From contig JACDAU010000147.1 in assembly GCA_013695265.1 (NCBI GenBank), positions 1-6,655 on the forward strand: a DNA stretch of 6,655 bases. The letters are read 5' to 3'. The notes below the pieces were generated by a model. It made no database searches. It saw only the letters and a list, made by a program, of their open reading frames with translations, and was not told the DNA's origin. The DNA is from Chloroflexia bacterium. Its GTDB lineage: Bacteria; Chloroflexota; Chloroflexia; Thermobaculales; Thermobaculaceae. Positions 4,048 through 6,655 of the stretch are shown here, piece after piece (within the stretch, counting starts at the first letter, position 1; every line of letters begins with the position of its first letter). The position numbers and the translations under genes were made by a program.

Positions 4048-6518
4048 CGACGCCAACCCGTGCGTACGCGTGCACCGACGAGCGGCGACGTGCCGCCCTG
4101 AGCCGGCATCCGGTGTTGATGGGCATAGACTTCCTGGAGGTTTCCGCAAGCCAGCACGAGTTGACCGTCTTCTTTGTCCCCGCTGCCACAGATGAGTCAA
4201 AAACCGTCGTGCCACCGGGTGTGGGCGTGGAGAACGTTATGATCTCCGGCGGCGTGCGTATTACGACCGTGCACGTCACGAACGTTGCGGTGGGCGACCG
4301 TCCAAATACGCTCGTCATCACCGTGGACGATGACGAGAACCCGGCGAATGGCGTGGGTGACTTCTCGCCATACAGGCTGCGCCTCGTGGACGTGGCGGAT
4401 CTGGACCCGCTCTTCGCGCAGGTAGAGTTCTCCCTCAAGGTGGAATGTCCGAGCGACTTCGACTGCGCGTTGGTGGCGGTCTGTCCGCCGGAGGTTTGGC
4501 CCGAGCCGGAGATAGACTACCTTGCAAAGGACTATGCCAGCCTTCGCCGACTGATGCTCGACCGGCTTTCCGTGCTCCTGCCGGACTGGCAAGAGCGCAA
4601 CCCGGCTGGCCTGCACGTGGCGCTCGTCGAGATGCTCGCGTACGTGGGCGATCATCTCAGCTACGAGCAGGACGCCGTGGCAACCGAAGCGTACCTGGGC
4701 ACCGCTCGCAGGCGCGTCTCGGTGCGGCGGCATACCCGACTCGTGGATTACGCGATGCACGACGGCTGCAACGCCCGCGTTTGGGCACAGGTCCGCACCG
4801 AGGCTGACGGCGTGGAACTGCCGAAGGGAACCGCGATGTTAACGCGCGTGGACGGGTTCCCAACACGTCTCCCTGAAGGATCGAGCGAGCTTGACCGGGC
4901 GCGGACACTCGTACCGGAGGTCTTCGAGACGATGCACGCGGTCATACTCTTCGTGGCACATGGTGAGTTGCGCTTCTACACGTGGGGCAATCGGGAATGC
5001 TGCCTGCCGCTGGGTACGACAAGCGCGACGCTGGCAGGGCGCCTGCCGAACCTGCACGCGGGGGATGTGCTCCTGTTCGAGGAAGTGCGGGGGCCACGAA
5101 CGGGTGTGCCAAAGGACGCTGACCCTATACACCGGCACGCCGTTCGACTGCTGCAGGTCGTGCCGGGCGAGGATCCGCTCGGCGGCCAGTTCGTTACGCC
5201 CGCGCATGCGGATACCGTCCCGGTTACCGAGATAGCATGGGCGGCCGAGGATGCGCTGCCGTTTCCCCTCTGCATCTCTACGCGAGGGGATGATGCGGAG
5301 TTCGAGGACGTCAGCGTTGCTCGCGGGAACATCGTGCTGGCCGATCACGGACGCAGCATCGCCGAGGAGTTCGCGGACGCCGTTGCCGATGGAACCGCCA
5401 CGGAGCGGGTGGCCGGACCCAACCGTCCCGCCGGATATGCGCCCGCACCCCGGTATGCACGCTTCCGTCCGAAACTGCGGGAAGCGCCGCTCACGCATGC
5501 GGCGCCCTATGGCGATCCGGCGTCCGCATCGGCGGCGATGCGGTGGAGCATGCGCGACGCCCTGCCGGTGGTAACGCTTTTCCGGGCCGAAAGCAGCGCA
5601 CGGTGGCTTCCCAGGCGCGACCTGCTCAACAGCGGTCCAGCCGATGAGAACTTCGTCGCCGAGGTGGAGAACGATGGCGTCGCGCACATCCGCTTCGGCG
5701 ACGATCGCTTCGGGTTGCGTCCCGCCGTCGGAAGCCGGTTCACTGCGGCGTATCGGGTTGGCAATGGCACGCGGGGGAACATAGGCGCGGAGGCGCTCGG
5801 ACACGTGGTCACGAACGAGGCGGCGGTGCGTGGTATCCGCAACGTGATGCCCGCAAGCGGCGGCACGGAACCGGAAAGCATTGAGCACGCCCGGCAAAGT
5901 GCGCCGAGCGCCTTTCGAACGCAGGAGCGTGCCGTCACCCCGGACGATTACGCCCGGATCGCCGAGCGCCATCCCGAGGTCCAGCGGGCCGCGGCCACGA
6001 TCCGCTGGACAGGCAGCTGGCGTACCGTGTTCCTGACGGTGGACCGTTTGGGCGGCGTGCCGGTCGATCCAGTGTTCGAGGAGCAGATGCGGGACTTTCT
6101 GGAGCCCTTTCGGATGGCGGGCTTCGACCTGGAGATAGACGGTCCCCGCTCGGTCTCTTTGGCGATCGAGATGACGGTATGCGTCGGGCCGAATTACTTT
6201 CGTGGTGATGTGCGATCCGCGCTGCTGGACCTGTTCAGCAACCGCCTGCTTCCCGATGGCCGGCGCGGCGTATTTCACCCTGACAACTTCACGTTCGGAC
6301 AGCCGGTGTACCTCAGCCGCCTGTATGCTGCTGCACAGGCCGTAGCAGGTGTGGTATCTGTCCGTATTACGAGATTCGAGCGGCAAGGCAGCCCCAGCGA
6401 TCAGGCGTTGGCGGACGGTGTGCTCGCGCTGGAGCGGCTGGAGGTAGCCCGGCTCGATAACGACCCCAATTACGCCGAGCGTGGGATATTTCGGCTGACG
6501 TTGAATGGGGGCAAGTAG
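4044..6518 (+). CDS. Large baseplate assembly protein, gpJ-type (Afp11/Pvc11-like)
   Basis: This 824-residue protein matches the family annotated 'putative baseplate assembly protein' (TIGR02243 type), with a gpJ/gp6-like wedge core. The N-terminal ~135 residues look like a beta-sandwich (HPVLMGIDFLEVSASQHELT, 22-41; YRLRLVDVADLDPLFAQVEF, 110-129). The family hallmark follows: EIDYLAKDYASLRRLMLDRL (156-175), VALVEMLAYVGDHLSYEQDA (192-211), EAYLGTARRRVSVRRHTRLV (215-234) and DYAMHDGCNARVW. Residues ~250-505 are a variable beta-rich insert. The J-like C-terminal core has IRFGDDRFGLRP (549-560), NGTRGNIGAEAL (574-585), NVMPASGGTEPESIEHAR (600-617), RTQERAVTPDDYARIAERHP (625-644) and GQPVYLSRLYAAAQAVAGVV (752-771). 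The role is wedge scaffold around the hub, coupling host contact to sheath contraction. A complete, undamaged frame is seen. The next gene starts directly after its TAG. Confidence 0.93.
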   Translation: MTTPTRAYACTDERRRAALSRHPVLMGIDFLEVSASQHELTVFFVPAATDESKTVVPPGVGVENVMISGGVRITTVHVTNVAVGDRPNTLVITVDDDENPANGVGDFSPYRLRLVDVADLDPLFAQVEFSLKVECPSDFDCALVAVCPPEVWPEPEIDYLAKDYASLRRLMLDRLSVLLPDWQERNPAGLHVALVEMLAYVGDHLSYEQDAVATEAYLGTARRRVSVRRHTRLVDYAMHDGCNARVWAQVRTEADGVELPKGTAMLTRVDGFPTRLPEGSSELDRARTLVPEVFETMHAVILFVAHGELRFYTWGNRECCLPLGTTSATLAGRLPNLHAGDVLLFEEVRGPRTGVPKDADPIHRHAVRLLQVVPGEDPLGGQFVTPAHADTVPVTEIAWAAEDALPFPLCISTRGDDAEFEDVSVARGNIVLADHGRSIAEEFADAVADGTATERVAGPNRPAGYAPAPRYARFRPKLREAPLTHAAPYGDPASASAAMRWSMRDALPVVTLFRAESSARWLPRRDLLNSGPADENFVAEVENDGVAHIRFGDDRFGLRPAVGSRFTAAYRVGNGTRGNIGAEALGHVVTNEAAVRGIRNVMPASGGTEPESIEHARQSAPSAFRTQERAVTPDDYARIAERHPEVQRAAATIRWTGSWRTVFLTVDRLGGVPVDPVFEEQMRDFLEPFRMAGFDLEIDGPRSVSLAIEMTVCVGPNYFRGDVRSALLDLFSNRLLPDGRRGVFHPDNFTFGQPVYLSRLYAAAQAVAGVVSVRITRFERQGSPSDQALADGVLALERLEVARLDNDPNYAERGIFRLTLNGGK

Positions 6519-6655
6519 ATGAGCGTGGAAGTCACGACAGGTGTCGGTGACGCGCGCGTGCACCGATGCGACTGCTGCGAAGGGCTGGATATCCGAACGC
6601 CGGTCGAGGTTTATAACCGGCCGGGACTCTCCGCGATCGCGTATCGGGCGGGCAC
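6519..6655 (+). CDS. Second baseplate assembly protein (Afp12/Pvc12-like), 5' part only
   Basis: ATG at 6519 directly follows the preceding TAG, with GGGGG at 6507-6511 as a weak ribosome binding site. Forty-five complete codons are visible before the window ends. The start MSVEVTTGVGDARVHR leads to CDCCEGLDIRTPVEVYNRPG (17-36) and LSAIAYRAG. The 'CxCCEGL...TP....NRPGL.AI.YR.G' opening is a hallmark of the second large 'putative baseplate assembly protein' that follows the Afp11-like gene in eCIS clusters. The three close cysteines (17, 19, 20) could bind metal or act structurally; this is inference. The remainder, expected to be several hundred residues, is beyond the window, so domain content and completeness cannot be judged. 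Confidence 0.88.
   Translation, partial: MSVEVTTGVGDARVHRCDCCEGLDIRTPVEVYNRPGLSAIAYRAG

Noticed and set aside
4839..6563. A 574-codon open frame on the minus strand opposite the large baseplate gene
   Set aside because: It lies antisense to a clear J-type baseplate gene, its product is rich in Arg, His and Pro with no recognisable domain, and long antisense open frames are expected in GC-rich coding DNA.
1..6655. The window begins and ends with the same short string GCGGGCAC
   Set aside because: An 8-base match in GC-rich DNA is expected by chance, and the two copies lie in different coding contexts, so it is not evidence of a repeat or attachment site.
770..6655. Interpretation as a tail module of an ordinary myovirus prophage
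   Set aside because: Not fully excluded, but the Afp11-like and Afp12-like proteins, the LysM protein and the lysozyme-less spike fit an eCIS better, and no head, lysis or integrase gene is visible. Flanking sequence would settle it.

Overview
The window is a densely packed, entirely plus-strand stretch of a contractile injection system (CIS) gene cluster. It covers the baseplate, spike and tube-cap module. The likely class is an extracellular, phage-tail-like particle (eCIS, related to Afp/PVC) rather than a complete phage. Base composition is clearly GC-rich by eye, and the proteins are rich in Arg and Ala. No marker gene fixes the taxon. Split phage-like baseplate genes in a non-enteric, high-GC setting would suit Chloroflexota, Actinobacteriota or a similar lineage, but this is only a guess.

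Layout. Positions 1-360 hold the 3' part of a zinc metalloprotease gene with a metzincin signature (HELGHALGLDH followed by a Met-turn). After a 51-bp gap, a small unrecognised protein gene starts at a TTG behind a very good ribosome binding site (412-708). A possible 22-codon micro-ORF (705-773) is stop/start-overlapped on both sides. The structural genes follow: a CIS tube/Afp7-N-terminal-like adaptor (770-1426), a separate LysM-type protein (1431-1733), a gp27/phage late control D-like hub protein (1741-2859), a gp5/VgrG-C-like OB-fold spike (2856-3365), a Cys/His-containing PAAR-like tip candidate (3365-3685), a gp25-like wedge/sheath initiator (3685-4047), a large gpJ-type baseplate assembly protein (Afp11-like, 4044-6518), and the first 45 codons of a second baseplate assembly protein with a CxCC motif (Afp12-like, 6519 onward).

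How they would work together. The gp27-like hub, OB-fold spike and PAAR-like tip would form the piercing centre. The tube-like adaptor and LysM protein would join hub to tube and sheath. The gp25-like protein and the two J-type proteins would form the wedges that trigger sheath contraction. From 1741 to the end, neighbouring genes overlap, abut or lie a few bases apart, which indicates one translationally coupled operon. Sheath, tube, tape measure, ATPase and fibre genes are not in the window and would be expected outside it. The upstream protease and small protein are candidate accessory or cargo genes; that role is inferred from position only.

Most notable points: two proteins that are single fusions in Afp/PVC (Afp7 and Afp8) are here each encoded by two genes; a metzincin lies directly upstream; one small protein is unrecognised; and a tiny basic ORF is wedged between coupled genes. 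There is no RNA gene, mobile element, CRISPR array or clear terminator in the window, and no gene-free stretch over 300 bases.
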